Below are positions 11,174 to 21,878 of a stretch of 64,000 bases of DNA, one piece after another (within the stretch, counting starts at the first letter, position 1; each line of letters opens with the position of its first letter). The notes beneath the pieces were generated by a model that was given only the letters and a program-made list of their open reading frames with translations, made no database searches and was not told the DNA's origin. The translations under genes and the position numbers were made by a program. The stretch is taken from NCBI GenBank assembly GCA_032718865.1, contig JALUTQ010000003.1, positions 92,001 to 156,000 of the forward strand, read 5' to 3'. This DNA comes from Tilletia caries (lineage: Eukaryota > Basidiomycota > Exobasidiomycetes > Tilletiales > Tilletiaceae).

Positions 11174-11475
11174 TAGGAAGTTCCATCTGAGAGGTTTGAA
11201 ATTTGTAAAGCTCCGCTGCGCGGCGCTGTTATGGGCGTTATTAGAAACTGCATTGGACTGGTCAATGGACTAAGTCCGGACACACCCAGTGGCCTCACTT
11301 GATAATTGTTAGTTCTCTGACCGAGCCCGCGCTTAAATTTTAGCCTCGGCATCCACAAACAGCATGTGTTTCGGGCGGATAAACTCGGCGATCCCGCGTT
11401 CCTGCGTTCCTGGGAAAGTGGGGAAGTCGGGAAGTCGGTCCGACGAAGGTGGAGCGGGGGAGCGCAGCGCTTTCG

Positions 11476-11523
11476 TTCCTTCCTTCCTTCCTTCCTTCCT
11501 TCCTTCCTTCCTTCCTTCCTTCC
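11476..11523. repeat. (TTCC)12 microsatellite
   Basis: Twelve perfect TTCC units, 48 bp. It produces spurious Gly-Arg-Lys-Glu ORFs on the minus strand. Confidence 0.95.
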
Positions 11524-12184
11524 AACCATCATGCATCATGCTTTGACATTTGACGCTCGAGCTCGTCCTTCCCAGACCAGCCCAAGTGATCGCGGTGGAA
11601 AGCGCGCGCTTGGCCGATAGAGCAACGAAAACGGAGGGGAAACCGAGCAGCGAGCGGAAGAAGATGCTCGCGTGTTGCTTGATGCTTCGATAAGTCTCCT
11701 GGGAACGGATTCATGCTGAATTCCTCTCCTCTGTCCCTTCGAAGTCCTCCAGCTCTTCTCCCTTTCGCTTCGGCCTTCGTATCTTTTTCCACAGGCTCGA
11801 AAAGCGCACAGCGAGCGCAAGGTTGCCGCCGATGTGCAATGGAGGTCAGCTGAGCTTCTCTATACATACCCTCTGTCCCCTTTCAGCTTTTCGACCAGGA
11901 GGTCCGAGATTTCATCCTCCTGTTTCCAGTGAAGCCCATGGATCCGCGCTATCGAAGATGGCGGGACTATATCGGCATGCACAGCTTCCAGATCGCCAGG
12001 TTCTCTGCACCGAGGCTCGCTATGCAAAAACTAGACGTCAAGGAACGGACCAAGACAGGCAAACAAGCGATTCAACGTCGTCAAGAACTCAGTTATTCCC
12101 ACCGGTGTCACCCTACTCCTCGTCGAAAACGCGTTTCGGATCGACGAAGGGATCGCAAGATCGAAAAGGGCTAGTAGATAAGGT

Positions 12185-12201
12185 GGGACGAATTACAAGT
12201 G
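12185..12201 (-). promoter_or_regulatory. conserved 3'-flank box of MC-B
   Basis: Minus-strand CACTTGTAATTCGTCCC, about 300 nt after the MC-B stop and preceded by a C/T-rich tract as at MC-A. It is followed by ACCTTATCTA, close to ACCTATTTATCTA at MC-A. Confidence 0.45.
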
Positions 12202-12501
12202 CAGATACGAAGGAAAGGGTGCAACAAAGGGAAGGAGGAGTGAAGAGAAAGGGAAGAGGAAACGAAGAGCGAAGGGGCAAGAGCGAAGAGCGAAGTTGAA
12301 GGATGAAGGTTAAAGGATCTATGGAAAGGGTTCCTGTGGATGGGCGTGAATATCGTGATGTCGGCGAAGAAAAAGAACCGTGAAACGTAAAGTCGTAGCA
12401 TCGTAACTTGAGAGAGATTCCGCCGAGGTATGAGAAGGAAACCCCCAAGGACGGGGAATCCATGCAGACCGTATCTTGACATCTTGATCTTGTCCCCGTT
12501 T

Positions 12502-12828
12502 TCACCAGTATTGAGCCGAATGCAGCTCCAAATCAGCATCCCCCCCACCCGTCGTAGGAACGAACGCCTCCTCCGCCTCCCTCGCCGCCTTCCTCGCCGC
12601 CTTCCTTGCCGCCTTCTTCGCCGCCTCCCGCCGGGGCGCGTCCACCCGACAGTCGTAGCAGTCATACCACCCCCAGACTTCGCGCACTTTGTGTTGGCCG
12701 AGGTGGAAGGTCGTGCAGCAGGTTAGCGCCCCGTTTTTGATTGTTGGACATGGGTCGACTTCGAACCGGTGGGCCATGGGCCATTCGCATGTGGAGCAGA
12801 AGATGGAGACGGTCTCGCCTAGGCACAT
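12502..12828 (-). CDS. small Cys-rich protein MC-B (tandem family)
   Basis: 108 aa, single exon, function unknown. C2-x8-C11-x2-C14-x12-C27-x9-C37C38-x18-C57-x2-C60, identical in spacing to MC-A. CPTIK, the CC pair, CRVDAPRRE and the tail LELHSAQYW match MC-A. The linker is an Ala/Lys/Arg repeat (units of KAAR) that could form a basic helix able to contact nucleic acid; this is inference. Start at the shared Met-Cys. The 3' DNA (stop context and flank box) is also shared with MC-A, so the duplicated unit included the 3' flank. The two copies are now 8.6 kb apart, with the MDH relic and the Crypton-like element between them. Confidence 0.75.
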   Translation of the reverse strand: MCLGETVSIFCSTCEWPMAHRFEVDPCPTIKNGALTCCTTFHLGQHKVREVWGWYDCYDCRVDAPRREAAKKAARKAARKAAREAEEAFVPTTGGGDADLELHSAQYW

Positions 12829-13815
12829 GGCTGCTTTTGTGTGGATGTGTGTAATGTAATGTCTTGTGACTTTGAGTATGTGATCTTTGGGGCTCTTGTC
12901 CGCCGGTCTGATTGGGGGGATGAGTGATGAGGACAGGAAAAGCGTGAGCAGTTGGAGATGTATAAGAGGGGGCGGGAAGAAGAAAAGCGGACAGCTTGAA
13001 AGGCGACAGATATGTATACCTTCGCGCTGCCCCTTTGTCAGTCTGGATTGCGTGTATAGTCCCTTTGTCCCCCTTTGTCCCTCTCACGAGTCACGGACGC
13101 CTGGATGCTGGCACAAAGGAGTTGGCGACCCTCCAAACCGCGCTGAACGTCATCGAGCTGTCAGCAGTCAGCCGAAGGTCTGTCTGCGCCGACGGGCACG
13201 CCACTGGGGCCCTTGTTGAAAGGTTGCCAGCGTGAACTGCGACTTATACCCCCCAAGAGCCGTAACGATGTTCAGTGTTCTCGGCAGGAAGGATGTTCTC
13301 CGTTCTCGGTGCAAGCAGTGGATGAATCGTGAATCCACTACTGCGCCTCGGTGAGGTTCCGCAATCTGGGTAGCCGATCTCATTGATTCCGGATAAACGA
13401 TAAACGACGATCATCCGAATTTGGTGCCTGGAAATTGGCGACGCTGGCGAGTGGCGGGCCAGGATTCAGGAAGCTGGAACGTGGAACTCTGGACAGGACG
13501 CACTCGCCAGTCGCAAGCCCACAACGCTGCCATCGTCGAGGACGCCACGACGGCAAAGTTCGCACATTTGGTATGATGTATCCATTGAGTTAGCAGTTCC
13601 CAAATTCACCCTTGTGGATTCCAGGCCGTCCTGTGTCCGCCTGCTGACTTCTGTAGACTTGAAGGTGAAGCTGAGACCGTAGATAAGGTCGTCTTGAACA
13701 GTGAAGGGAGTTTGAGGGTATCAAAGCGAGTGCGATGATGGGGTGATACGTTGATGGTAGGCGTGTCCGAGAGATATGTGCGTCGTTGTCCGTCCGTGTC
13801 GGGGAAAGGGGAGAT
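12829..13815. other. intergenic between MC-B and MC-C
   Basis: About 990 bp. No coherent gene or clear core promoter; a weak CTTATACA on the minus strand near 12960 might serve MC-B. The C-rich minus-strand ORFs here show no domain. Confidence 0.4.
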
Positions 13816-14397
13816 TCACTCCCAATACCGAGCAGACCGCAAATTCAAATTCCGATCCCCACTCAAGCCCTGCCCCGCCAACTCAGTCGAGTTCCCCAAG
13901 TCCGAAGACTGGCTCGAGGACCGACTGCCGGTGCCCGTATCAGCATGTCCCGTCTCGCTCGTCGTCTGCGAACGTCCGTCGGCGGGCGTCGAAGGCGAGC
14001 TGAGATCGGTCGTAGGACTGCCGATGCTTGATTCGGGACGGTCAAAACGGTCGTCCCAGCGCCACTGCGTCTTCAGCTTTAGTTCTTGGTCGCCCCATGA
14101 TATCCTCTCTGAGCGGGCCCGACTGGCCGCGGCCGAATTCGCGTCGGAAGGCAGAGGCGAAACCGCACTGCTCCGACCTTCCTCCCCTCGTTCTTGGATC
14201 GCTTGCGCAGTGCACGAGTCGCAGAGCTTCGATCCGACGTCTTGACGGTATAGTATGAGACCTGCGGTCATGGAGGCCTGCTTGGGACAGATCCGGCCCT
14301 GCTGGACCTCGCCGCATGGTTGCTGTTCCAGTCGGCGATCGACGACGTTGACTTGGCAGATGGCGCACAGGATGGTCACGGAGGTATGTTCGCACAT
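13816..14397 (-). CDS. small Cys-rich protein MC-C, with acidic/Ser-rich extension
   Basis: 193 aa, single exon, function unknown. C2-x8-C11-x2-C14-x13-C28-x8-C37-x21-C59-x2-C62: same register as MC-A, B and E. The N-terminal cysteine module is followed by a Ser/Asp/Glu-rich linker containing GDQELKLKTQWRWDDR, a block shared only with MC-D, and a tail LSGDRNLNLRSARYWE that matches the family tail. The frame is open upstream to 14637, but the start is set at Met-Cys because the upstream residues have no counterpart in the other copies. No signal peptide or membrane segment is seen. MC-D is the nearest paralogue (MCEH, PCGEV, LCxSCxA, QTQWRWDDR, RPES). Confidence 0.75.
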   Translation of the reverse strand: MCEHTSVTILCAICQVNVVDRRLEQQPCGEVQQGRICPKQASMTAGLILYRQDVGSKLCDSCTAQAIQERGEEGRSSAVSPLPSDANSAAASRARSERISWGDQELKLKTQWRWDDRFDRPESSIGSPTTDLSSPSTPADGRSQTTSETGHADTGTGSRSSSQSSDLGNSTELAGQGLSGDRNLNLRSARYWE

Positions 14398-15758
14398 TCT
14401 GTAGATTTGGGGATATGGAGGGTGGAGGAAGGCGGGCTGGGAATGACTTTGCGGCAAGAGAGGATAAGAGATCAGAGCTTCAGAGGGTAGGGAAGGGTTG
14501 AAGGAGGGTGTCGTGTGAGCATCCGAGACTACTGCGGGGAACAGGTCAGACGGGGCCATGCAAGGACGGGTCAACTTTCGCACACCTCCACGACTCCATT
14601 TTACAGGTTCGCTCACCTCGGCGTCCCCTGTCGGCAATAAGTTAGATGTGAATGTACCTTCGACGCGAGTGGCCTTCCCCTCTTCGTCTCTGGAGTCCTT
14701 ATCGGTTGTGATGGTCCTGCTGAACTGAGCCGACTGCCTGCATCGTTAGCACTTTACGCAATTTCTGGCGATTCGCATCGCTTAAACACTTCCTTCCCTT
14801 TCGGAATAGGGAGTGTCACTTGAAAGATCTAGTTAGAGGAGAGCGGCAAAGGACAGAGATGGTGTCCTATTTCTGGGTTAGGGGGAATTCATCCCGCGGC
14901 AACCCAAGATATGTAGAGACGGGTTAAAGACATCCATCATCGCCCCGACATCGAATCCTCCAGATAAGGAGTGCTTCGGGAGCACCATGCGAAAGTGAAG
15001 GCCTTGATCGCAAGCACACAAGTCTTCCGTGCTCCAGTACGATGTGGCGGGCAAGGTCGACAGGTGTTCGATCTGAGTTCACGCGCGTCGGTGGAGATAG
15101 GATGCCATAATTCGATGCCTCTGACGTGCTCGAGCTCGAGCTCGAGCTCGAGCGAAGCTGAGCAAGTGGTTAAGGTCCACCCATCTCCAGTATACCCGCT
15201 GCGACCGTATTTCGATGCCTCTACGGTGGTAGAGAGCGGGGTGTGTCGACTGCGTCCATGATTAGGCGTCTCTGTGCCTTCGTCAAGCGTCAAGCCCGTA
15301 GGTCCAATTGATTGAAACGTCCACGATTGGGAAGCAAGGATCCCAACTCGGCCTGGGCTTTCCTTGTCCTTGTCCTTGAATCTTGATCGACGTGACCCAG
15401 CAGGATATCGCTGCCTTCTATTCATTCCGTTGCGTCCGGATTCCGGTCATGAGTCGTAATCGTTTCCTTCGCGCCGTCACAATCCGACGGGATCTTGTGT
15501 CAGGCGTGAAAGAAGGACGAGGCAACACCGTTCATCGCCCGACATTGGCAGCAGCAACGTCCTCGAGCCCACTGATATTGGCAGTTACTGCGGCGGGATA
15601 GGAGATGTCGACGGTTGGTGTTGGGAATGGGAGGGGCCCAAATCGGATTTTTTGGGACGTAGCGTGAGGATAGGAGGCCGGGGTGATCTAGCCTCAATGA
15701 TCTGACTTGATGTCGACCGCATCCAAAAAGTGGACGATGGACGTGCGTTGAAAGAGGA
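14398..15758. other. intergenic between MC-C and MC-D
   Basis: About 1.36 kb with no gene that I can support. The minus-strand ORF 14937..15425 (162 codons) has no family cysteine pattern or tail. Contains the CTCGAG repeat at 15129..15152. Confidence 0.4.
15129..15152. repeat. (CTCGAG)4 self-complementary repeat
   Basis: Four tandem palindromic hexamers, 24 bp. It can fold on itself. Confidence 0.9.
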
Positions 15759-16418
15759 TCAACCCCAACAATGAAGAGATTGCAGAATTATTTCTCGATC
15801 CCCACTCAAGCGGTACGCGTCCTCCTCAGTCGAAGTGTCGACCTCGGGCGACGGGCTTCTGCCGGACGAATCGCTCGCCGCAGGCGATGTGGGACGTGAA
15901 GACTGGCCCTCCTCCTCATCGTTTACCTCCTCATCGTCAGCTGGTGACTTTTCCCGAATCGGACTTGAGAACACCCAAGGCGAGCTGGGCCTAGTCGCAT
16001 CGTCAGCTGAGAATGTTTCCCGAACCGGACTGGAGGGCGCAGTCGTGGGACTATTGGGTTCGGATTCCGGTCGGGGGTAACGATCGTCCCATCGCCACTG
16101 CGTTTGCAGCTTGAGCTCTTGATCGCCCCGCGAGCCCATTCCTGTCGGTTTTTCACTGGGCTCGGCCGGACTTTCTTCGTATTCCGGGGGCGAATCCTCA
16201 CTGGCCTGTCCTTCTTCCGCCGCTGCCTGAGTCGCTCGCGCCGCACATGATTCGCAGAGCCTGAAACTGACGTGTTGATGGTGTAAGGTATCTCTCGCGG
16301 CGTTGGCGGCGGCGTACCTGGGGCAGACTTGACCGTAGTAGACTTCTCCGCAGGGCCGTATCTTCAATGTGATGTCGACGTCGTGAATTTGGCAGGTGTT
16401 CCAGAAATGCTCACACAT
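15759..16418 (-). CDS. small Cys-rich protein MC-D, with long acidic/Ser-rich extension
   Basis: 219 aa, single exon, function unknown. C2-x6-C9-x2-H12-x10-C23-x8-C32-x22-C55-x2-C58. One ligand position that is Cys in the paralogues is His here, which still suits a metal site. It shares MCEH, PCGEV, CP, LCESCAA and GDQELKLQTQWRWDDR with MC-C. The linker is rich in Ser, Pro, Asp and Glu (DDEEVNDEEEGQSSRP) and likely disordered. The tail is LSGDREIILQSLHCWG, a diverged form of the family tail. A TATATAAAAG on the minus strand near 17027..17036 is 610 nt upstream of the start. It could be this gene's promoter if the 5' UTR is long or spliced. Confidence 0.74.
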   Translation of the reverse strand: MCEHFWNTCQIHDVDITLKIRPCGEVYYGQVCPRYAAANAARDTLHHQHVSFRLCESCAARATQAAAEEGQASEDSPPEYEESPAEPSEKPTGMGSRGDQELKLQTQWRWDDRYPRPESEPNSPTTAPSSPVRETFSADDATRPSSPWVFSSPIREKSPADDEEVNDEEEGQSSRPTSPAASDSSGRSPSPEVDTSTEEDAYRLSGDREIILQSLHCWG

Positions 16419-17583
16419 TCTGCTGATGAGGGAGATGCGGAGGAGTGGATGGGAGACATGGTCGAGGCTGGTGGCGAGTATCTATAGGAGATCATAGGGT
16501 CAGCGGAAACAAGAGAGGTTAGCAGTCGGGCAAGGGGTGTCGTGTGTGTGTGAGGCTGTGGGAGACGGGGAGAGGTGAGACGGTCCGCGGTCAGCATACA
16601 GCATGCAAACAAGAAGGACACGGACCAAAGTAAGGTTCAAGATCAGCGCAGGCCGCAGCGCGTCCGCAGCATGACTGACTCGATCCCGGCGGAGGCGCGC
16701 TCGGTCCCAGTAAGACGTCCCGCAGTTGAGGCCAAGAGCTCGGGCCTCGACCCTCGGGAGCACACTTTGGCGCGCTGAGCGCTGGGCCTTGCCCACCTGA
16801 CCAGATCTCCGAGTCGACTGATCATGCTATAGCCCAAGCCGAAGCTTTTTGCCATCCCCCTGCCTCCTGGTTCTCGATCATGCCCCACTCTCTTGCTTAT
16901 CCAACTTGGCGGAGAGTAACCATGGACAGTGTTTCCTGGGAAGGAGGGAGGCGAACCTCGTGTCGTGTTCTTCGTGAGTGTCGTGTGCCGTGTAGATGGA
17001 CGTCCTCGTGCTGGTGAAGATTCCGCTTTTATATACGGCAACCCGGAACAAAGGGAACATAGGTTCATCCATCTCAACATCGAATCTATCTAAATCAGCC
17101 CCGGGAGGTCGGGATGCTGAGCCTTTGTTTCGAAGGTGGGCAAATAGCTTGCAAAGGACATATGGATGTAGTCTATTCGTGACGAAATACAAGTGTCGGC
17201 GTTGGGGCACGGTGGAATACAGTTTGCGCGTGGGACGAGAGGGAGGAAGCGAGGGAAGTGCCGAGTCGAAGCGTGGGCGCGGCCGGAAACTGTGCTTATC
17301 ACGGGGGCTCTGGACGGCTGATGCGAAGCGAAGATTTGAAGCCGTGTGAGGACGGCTGGGAGCGATTCTGTTTGCGGCGTAGTAGGTCGTATCACCGAAG
17401 GTGACTGATACTGAGGCCCGTCGGGAAGGGTGTCGCGGAGCGGTCTGCGCGTGGGCAGAGTGAATCAGACCCGCGGGCGATTTCGAAAAGCCTGAATTCA
17501 TCGTGTGCGGCCGGCCGGAGGGAAATCAGGATAGCGAAGGTACGGTTGGCTCTTTGCTGGACGTGATAAGCTCGGCTGGGAGC
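16419..17583. other. intergenic between MC-D and MC-E
   Basis: About 1.16 kb. Holds the MC-E downstream flank box (17178..17195) and a minus-strand TATATAAAAG near 17030. Open frames on both strands (for example 16878..17501 minus) lack the family cysteines and look like chance. Confidence 0.4.
17178..17195 (-). promoter_or_regulatory. conserved 3'-flank box of MC-E
   Basis: Minus-strand CACTTGTATTTCGTCACG, about 390 nt after the MC-E stop. It agrees with the MC-A and MC-B boxes at 13 or more of the first 15 positions. Confidence 0.4.
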
Positions 17584-17883
17584 TCAATACTGCCTTGAGA
17601 GGGGAAGCGCGTGCAGATCGGGTCCATAGAAGTTTCCCTTTCCTGAAGGTCGCAGGGCCCGACCGATTTTGGAAAACATCCGACCGAGCGAGGATGAGGT
17701 GCGAGGGCTTCGACAGGAGGCGCATTTTTGCATGCCCTGCACGTTCTTGTGGACGACGCGAGGCACGCAGACGTCGTGAGAGGGTAGGTATGCATAGGCA
17801 CACTTTTTAGTGCTGTAGCTTTGGGCCGTTGCTTTCGACTTGCATTTTCGGCAGACTGTGGACTGGAGTATTTGCTGGCACAT
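17584..17883 (-). CDS. small Cys-rich protein MC-E (tandem family)
   Basis: 99 aa, single exon, function unknown. C2-x8-C11-x2-C14-x13-C28-x10-C39-x14-C54-x2-C57. The first four cysteines have exactly the spacing of MC-C. The middle is Lys/Arg-rich. After the last CxxC comes RSPRTSSSLGRMFSKIGRAL and a shortened tail LHALPLSRQY that ends where the others carry QYW. It is the most diverged member. Start at Met-Cys (17883); an in-frame upstream ATG at 17991 would add 36 Pro/Ser-rich residues without counterparts. It is the first copy in transcription order and is divergent from the histone deacetylase gene. Confidence 0.65.
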   Translation of the reverse strand: MCQQILQSTVCRKCKSKATAQSYSTKKCAYAYLPSHDVCVPRVVHKNVQGMQKCASCRSPRTSSSLGRMFSKIGRALRPSGKGNFYGPDLHALPLSRQY

Positions 17884-18531
17884 TTGTGGCGACGACGGGT
17901 TTTCTGCAGGTGGAGAAGGAGAGGAGTGGACGAGGTGCAGAAGTTTTGCAAGGGGATGTGGAAGTGGGAAAGAAAGCGTGAGTATGAACATACGAGCGCG
18001 AGCAAAGCTGTCCTACCTGTGGGAAGAAAAGTATGAGCTCTCCCTTTGTCGACAACTACACTCACGACAGCGGCCTTCTACGACGGACGCCTTTGTCCCA
18101 GCCGACCTGCAAATGAAGTAAATGGCGATAAATGCTGGATGACCGGCCCAAGCTCGCTGCTCGAGGCATTCTAGGACGCCGTCCCCAGTCGGCAGTCCCA
18201 CGCCTCTCGCACGCTCACCAGTGACCAGGCGAGGCGGTTCTGTTTGCTGGCTCGTCCTCGTCATCGTCCTCGTCATCAGCGAATTCGCGAATTGAATTCG
18301 TCGAGGTCGCTGCGAAATTGAATGAGTTGGTTGTTGGAGCGCAAAGCGATTTTCAAAAGCGCACTGTCGAAAAGTAGCCCACTCACTGCTGTTGGCTGGC
18401 TGCATAGCAACAGCAGCTTCCCTTCCCTCGCCCGACCCACTGACTCGCTCATCGGGGAACCTCATGCTCGTTCGCTCGTCCTCGTCGACCGGCTCAGCTC
18501 GCTCTGCTTCGAACGCGCGGTGAGAAACAGG
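17884..18531. other. divergent intergenic, MC-E / histone deacetylase
   Basis: About 650 bp shared upstream region. The plus-strand frame upstream of 18532 is open from 18322, but the residues do not resemble an RPD3 N-terminus. No TATA box is evident. Confidence 0.4.
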
Positions 18532-21500
18532 ATGAGCAGCTCGACGATGAGCAGCGGCAGCAAACACGCCGGGCCCAGCATCACCATGCTCGCCCATGCA
18601 GAGGCTCAGCAGGCAGCAGCGGGCCCCAGCAGCAGCAGACTCGACAGCAACAGCAACAGCAACATCAACATCAACGACCATGGCGCTCATCCTCCTCTCC
18701 CTGCTCCGGGCACAGCTGCCAAGCGCAGAGCAGCAGGGCCAGGAAAGCGCGTCTCGTACTACTATGACTCCGACGTCGGCGCGTTCTCATACGGCTACCA
18801 GGTGAGTGCAGCGCATTCCTCATCAGCACAGCATCGAGCTCAAGCAGACTCGGCCTGTTCGACAATGCGTGCGTGAGCTGAAAGGCGCTGAACATGTCCT
18901 TATCCCCCTGCGCACGTCAAACAGCATCCAATGAAGCCGCATCGGATGCGCATGGCACATAATCTCATACAGGCATACGGTCTCGACAGACACATGGATG
19001 TCCACAGACCGAAGCGCGCAACCCCGAACGAGCTTACACGCTTCCATACCGATGAATACGTCGACTTCCTCCGCATGGTCACCCCAGAGACTGTCGCCAT
19101 ACTCACAGGAGACTCGGCCAGACGTGAGTATACATGCATTTCTCCAAATTTGGATGTCTACTTCCCCCACTGACCGCGCATGTATATGCGCATTCCTCTC
19201 GCTCGTAGACTTGGCCGGCGCTGGCGAAGATTGTCCAGCCTTCGAAGGGCTCTGGGACTTCTGCTCCATCAGCGCAGGAGGCTCGATCGGTGCGCATACA
19301 TTCAGGATTTCGGCGCATGTAGTGGAAAATCCTAGCTCTGACAGCCTTCCCTTTCATCTCCGCAGGCGCCGCTCATCAGATCACCACAGGAAACTCAGAC
19401 ATCAGCGTCAATTGGGCCGGTGGACTCCATCACGCCAAGAAGCGCGAGGCCTCGGGCTTCTGCTACGTCAATGACATCGTCCTCTGCATCCTTGAGCTCC
19501 TCCGCGTCCACACCCGCGTCCTCTACATAGACATCGACGTCCACCACGGCGACGGGGTCGAGGAGGCGTTTTACTCCACCGATCGCGTCTTAACCGCAAG
19601 CTTCCACAAGTTTGGTGACTTCTTCCCCGGAACCGGCGATGTCAAGGATACCGGCATGAAGGGCGGCAAGGGTTACAGCGTCAATGTGCCTCTCAAAGAT
19701 GGCATCACCGAAGAGGCGTACATGGACGTGTTCAAGCCGGTACGTTTTTTTATTGGGATAAGCTAAATGTATGCCATACCCGCATCGATACTGACCTTTG
19801 GACTCCATTTCGCTGCGCAGGTCATGTCGCACATTATGGACTGGTACAGACCAGACGCAGTTGTACTGCAGTGCGGCGCAGACAGTCTGGCAGGCGACAA
19901 GCTTGGCTGCTTCAATCTCAGCATGCGCGGTGAGTCTCTTATCGACTTCCATGTGGTCCCTGCCCTCTCACTCACTTCCGATCTCGACATTCCTCCTTTC
20001 TGTATCGCAGGTCATGCCGCATGTGTAGATTATATGATGACGTACAACGTACCTCTCATCATACTCGGCGGTGGTGGATACACCATTCGCAATGTTGCCA
20101 GAACATGGACCTACGAAACAGGCGCGGTGCTCGGCATGGAGCTCTCTCCTGACCTACCATACAACGCGTATATGAGCTACTTTGGCCCTGACTACAAGCT
20201 CGACGTGCCCAAGAATAGCATGGAGGACTACAACTCGAAGACATATCTCGAGGACATAAAGTGAGCTCATCAGTTAAAACTGTTCATGTGCTGGTCCTCA
20301 GTCGTAGGCGCTCATTCTGCCTTGTCAATCCCTTGCAGATCCCAAATAATCGACACACTACGCACTTTGCCTGGCGCTCCCAGTGCACAAATGCAAGAAG
20401 TACCTCGGGGACCCCTCTTTGGCGTAGGACGAAGAGAAGAGGATCTGTCGAATGACGAAGACTCCGACATGGACCAACGCATCACTGGTGAGCACCCGAT
20501 GTCGCAGCTGATTCAGATCGTAGCGTCTTCAATTGAAATATGTATTCTTTCCCGCTATTCCAGAAAGAATAAAGGACGCGCATATCGAGCGGTATGGCGA
20601 CGAGCTTTCAGACGACGGTGAAGAAGATGGTGAATTCTATGGCGTCGGGCCAAATCCGCCCAACCGGATGAGATTGAGGCCAGAAGGGTACGAAGATGAG
20701 AGCGAGGACGAGGTCATGTACGACGGCCGGATACAGGATCGACAACAACAACAACAGCAACAACAACAGCAAGCAGGCTCAAGGAGCAGTCGCCGCGGGA
20801 GCTCGTCCTCGGCCCTAGTAGCAGCGAACGGAGCGAGCAGACGGAGCCAAGACGACGCGCGTGCCCAAGCGCTCTTACCGCCCGTCTGGCGCGAAGGAAC
20901 CGCTGGCCCACCTGCATCATCATCCACCTCTTCGCACCCAAACGCATGGAACGCAGATCCGGGCGCCATCGTGCGCGCCTTTCCCTTCCACAACCCGTAC
21001 TCCCGCCACCGGCCCAAACGGAGCTTTTTCTCCTCCGGCTCGCGTCCGTCGGCGAGTCTGGACGAGATACGCGCCGCGCTGGCCCAGCAGGGGTATACCG
21101 GCTACGGCGGCTATTACGGTGCTGGGATGGGGGGTTATGGAGCTGGGATGGAGGAGGATGACGAAGATGAGGATGAAGAGGAGGAGAGTGGTGGAGGTGG
21201 GAATGGCGGGAATGGGACTTCGTACTACGACGATCGAAAACGCGAGAGGGACGGTCAATCGGATTCGGACCGGGATCGGGCACGAAGAAGAGGTGTCGGT
21301 ATGCCTGCTGCCGGCGGCGGCCGTGGTGGCTGGTTGGACGAGATGGGCCTGAGCACCGGCGGGGTCGGTGGCCGTGGTTTCACCCGAGACGGGCGCAAAG
21401 TGGACGCGAGTGCGAATCATTATTTGTCGTCCTCGTCGTCCTCGATGGCTGGAGGAGGTGGCGGTGGGAAAGCAGGACGTGATCGGGCCAAGGAGCGGGA

Positions 21501-21561
21501 GCGCAAAGCTGCGCGGGAACGCGAGTGGGAACAGGCGCGGGAGTGGAGAGTCGCTGCGTAG
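18532..21561 (+). CDS. RPD3: class I histone deacetylase (RPD3-like)
   Basis: Removes acetyl groups from histone lysines in nuclear co-repressor complexes. Eight exons: 18532..18801, 18925..19123, 19209..19289, 19366..19739, 19821..19929, 20011..20260, 20339..20487, 20564..21561; the total of 2430 nt gives 809 aa. Catalytic marks in order: [60 protein letters not shown] (zinc and charge-relay residues), [34 protein letters not shown], and [20 protein letters not shown] with Y307-type Tyr. About 90 N-terminal residues and roughly the last 330 are extra: a Gln run (20743-20772), acidic [10 protein letters not shown], and Gly-rich and Arg/Glu-rich stretches. RPD3 versus HOS2 is not certain from sequence memory; the ordering and the YYYDSDVG start favour RPD3. 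Confidence 0.92.
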
Positions 21562-21878
21562 GTCTACTGCTATCCACCACCTTCAACCTTGGCAGTCATA
21601 TCGAATGTGGAATGGTTATGCAATGGGATATTCATTCTCTTTCATGATTTTGCGATTGTCTTGATACACGTTACACGATACAGAAGCAGGGAGCAGATAC
21701 ATTTTGAGCAAACAGCTTGAGAAGGACCCGCTTCTCGAGAACGAAGAGGACCAAGGTTTGCGCGAGTTGCGAGAGGCAGGAGAGAGATACGTACTTGAGG
21801 AGAAAATGCGATGCGAAGGTGACTTTGACTGACTGCGATGCGTGGATAGATGAGGCAGGAATCGTTAAGGACGTGATG
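21562..21878. other. intergenic between two convergent genes
   Basis: About 317 bp of 3' flank shared by the deacetylase and the arrestin-like gene. No gene seen. Confidence 0.5.

Larger units (their letters stand above)
11174..12501. other. no gene recognised, 1.3 kb
   Basis: Upstream flank of the Crypton-like gene and downstream flank of MC-B. It contains the TTCC tract (11476..11523) and the conserved flank box (12185..12201). Open frames here are low-complexity products of repeats and C/T-rich tracts. Confidence 0.45.

Noticed and set aside
11333..11539. Gly-Arg-Lys-Glu repeat proteins
   Set aside because: Translation of the TTCC microsatellite, not genes.
14937..15425. 162-codon minus-strand ORF between MC-C and MC-D, considered as a sixth family member
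   Set aside because: Lacks Met-Cys, the CxxC pairs and the tail.
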